From Bacteroidota bacterium (GTDB lineage: Bacteria; Bacteroidota; Bacteroidia; CAILMK01), in assembly GCA_013287095.1 (NCBI GenBank), contig JABDEJ010000102.1:1-6380 (forward strand): a DNA stretch of 6,380 nt, written 5' to 3'. Both the position numbers and the translations under genes were made by a program. Within the stretch, counting starts at the first letter, position 1, and the number at the start of each line of letters is the position of its first letter. The notes below the pieces were generated by a model. It saw nothing but the letters and a program-made list of their open reading frames with translations. It was not told where the DNA came from and searched no databases. This document shows positions 5,233 through 6,380 of this stretch, one piece after another.

Positions 5233-6380
5233 TTAGTGTTTTGGCACGTCTGTAGCTTTCTTAATATCAGTTCCGAGCCTTTGAAGATATGCAATAAGGG
5301 CAATGATTTCCTTTTGTGATTGCACATGCACGTTGTCTTTAACAAGGTCCTTATTAATGCTCGCAGCAATAGAATCCGCCTGCAAATGCATATCATCCAG
5401 TGCTTGTTGTTCATAGCCATACGGATAAGGGACACCCATTTTTCTCATGACAGTAATACTGGCCCTTGTATCGCTTTCATCCAGGTCATCTTTGGTCAGG
5501 AAGTCATATGATGGCATAATAGATCCCGGGGATACCCTGCGCGGATCAAACATATGATCGTAATGCCATGAACTGGGACGTTTGCCTCCTTCGCGAGCCA
5601 GGTCAGGCCCGATTCTCTTTGAACCCCAAAGGAATGGGTGATCATATATAAACTCTCCTGCTTTAGAATAGTCCCCATATCGCTCTACTTCAGAACGGAA
5701 CGGGCGGATCATTTGTGAGTGACAATTGTTGCAACCCTCGCGGATATATATATTGCGCCCTTCAAGTTCAAGAGGACTATAAGGCTTCACGGAAGAAATG
5801 GTAGGGATGTTTGACTGAATAGTGAATACAGGTAAGAATTCTACAAAACCTCCGATAAGGATGACGACCATTGTAACCAAAAAGAACAATGCCGGTTTCC
5901 TTTCGATAATACGGTGCCTTTCGTAACCAGTCATATTCTTTTCACCATGGTTTATTCTCACAAGTCCGGGAGCTTCATCAAATTCATTGGCAACAAGTTT
6001 CCCTTGTTTAGCCGTTTTATACAGGTTATAAGCCATAATAATCATTCCCGTTACATACAGCAAGCCCCCGATAGCTCTTAAAAGGTACATGGGTTTTACC
6101 TGCATCGTTGTTTCAAGGAAGTTCTTGTAAGTGAGTTGCGCATCGGCATTAAACTCCTGCAGCATAAGGCCTTGCGTGATGCCTGATATATACATCGATA
6201 CAATCCAGAATACCATGCCAACTGTTCCGATCCAGAAATGGGTATTGGCCATCTTTTTGGAATACAATGTGGTGCCATATATTCTGGGAACGAGCCAATA
6301 AAGGATGCCGAAGGTGAGAAAACCATTCCAGCCCAGTGTGCCCACGTGGACGTGTGCCGGTATCCAATCCGTATAATGTG
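5233..6380 (-). CDS. ccoNO: CcoNO, fused subunits I and II of cbb3 oxidase (N-terminal part outside window)
   Basis: The frame is open to the window edge and shows 381 residues; in what follows the GTG codon at 6345 is counted as residue 1. It is not the start, since reading continues upstream as HYTDWIPAHVH. That stretch is helix X of the haem-copper oxidase subunit I; its His-x-His supplies axial ligands to the high-spin and low-spin haems. Further CcoN helices follow at about 2-20, 37-60 and 86-110. The CcoO part begins near ERHRIIERKPALFF (142-155), with an anchor helix (about 151-172). A mono-haem cytochrome c domain follows with CNNCHSQMIRP (Cys205, Cys208, His209; bases 5719-5733) and the distal Met277 in GSIMPSYDFL. 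In proteobacteria these are two proteins; the fusion is common in Bacteroidota. The C-terminus, ending in VPKH and a TAA, is complete. It is the first visible gene of the operon, and its promoter lies outside the window. Confidence 0.95.
   Translation of the reverse strand, partial: HYTDWIPAHVHVGTLGWNGFLTFGILYWLVPRIYGTTLYSKKMANTHFWIGTVGMVFWIVSMYISGITQGLMLQEFNADAQLTYKNFLETTMQVKPMYLLRAIGGLLYVTGMIIMAYNLYKTAKQGKLVANEFDEAPGLVRINHGEKNMTGYERHRIIERKPALFFLVTMVVILIGGFVEFLPVFTIQSNIPTISSVKPYSPLELEGRNIYIREGCNNCHSQMIRPFRSEVERYGDYSKAGEFIYDHPFLWGSKRIGPDLAREGGKRPSSWHYDHMFDPRRVSPGSIMPSYDFLTKDDLDESDTRASITVMRKMGVPYPYGYEQQALDDMHLQADSIAASINKDLVKDNVHVQSQKEIIALIAYLQRLGTDIKKATDVPKH

Noticed and set aside
6096..6367. 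Minus-strand open frames of 72 and 76 residues in other frames at the right end.
   Set aside because: They overlap the conserved helices of CcoN in the true reading frame and show no family features.
1..6380. tRNA or rRNA genes, CRISPR arrays, insertion sequences.
   Set aside because: No cloverleaf, rRNA-like sequence, regularly spaced repeat or transposase frame was seen.

Overview
The window looks like a piece of a Bacteroidota chromosome. The evidence is a cytochrome cbb3 oxidase locus whose subunits I and II are fused (CcoNO), AT-rich gene starts without clear Shine-Dalgarno sequences, and two TAnnTTTG-type -7 boxes of the kind used by the Bacteroidota housekeeping sigma factor. The genus cannot be read from the sequence alone.

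Left end (1-1160): the 3' end of a plus-strand gene encodes the C-terminal 60 residues of a RelE/HigB-like toxin. It converges with a minus-strand gene for a compact trypsin-like serine protease that has a complete His/Asp/Ser triad and no evident signal peptide. A 258-base divergent intergenic region separates the protease from a plus-strand DoxX-family membrane protein (1161-1547). This region holds a 59-base imperfect palindrome (984-1042), almost exactly midway between a candidate -7 box facing each gene.

Main block (1565-6380, all minus strand, so transcribed right to left): ccoNO (5' end outside the window), ccoQ, ccoP, ccoG, ccoH, and a gene for a DsbD_2/SafE-like membrane protein. Gaps range from a 50-base spacer (ccoNO-ccoQ) to overlaps (ccoQ/ccoP, and an ATGA overlap at ccoG/ccoH), which is typical of one operon. 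CcoNO, CcoQ and CcoP are structural parts of a high-affinity proton-pumping terminal oxidase. CcoG (a polyferredoxin-type membrane protein, linked to cupric reduction in other bacteria), CcoH and the cysteine-bearing SafE-like protein are assembly or copper-delivery factors. The copper ATPase CcoI and CcoS, which usually accompany this set, are not in the window and may lie upstream, beyond 6380.

Most of the window is a conventional cbb3 locus and I see no convincing new system. The points most worth a second look are the palindrome centred between divergent promoters, the signal-less trypsin-like protease, the toxin remnant with no antitoxin downstream, the single-haem CcoP, and the cysteine pattern of the SafE-like protein.
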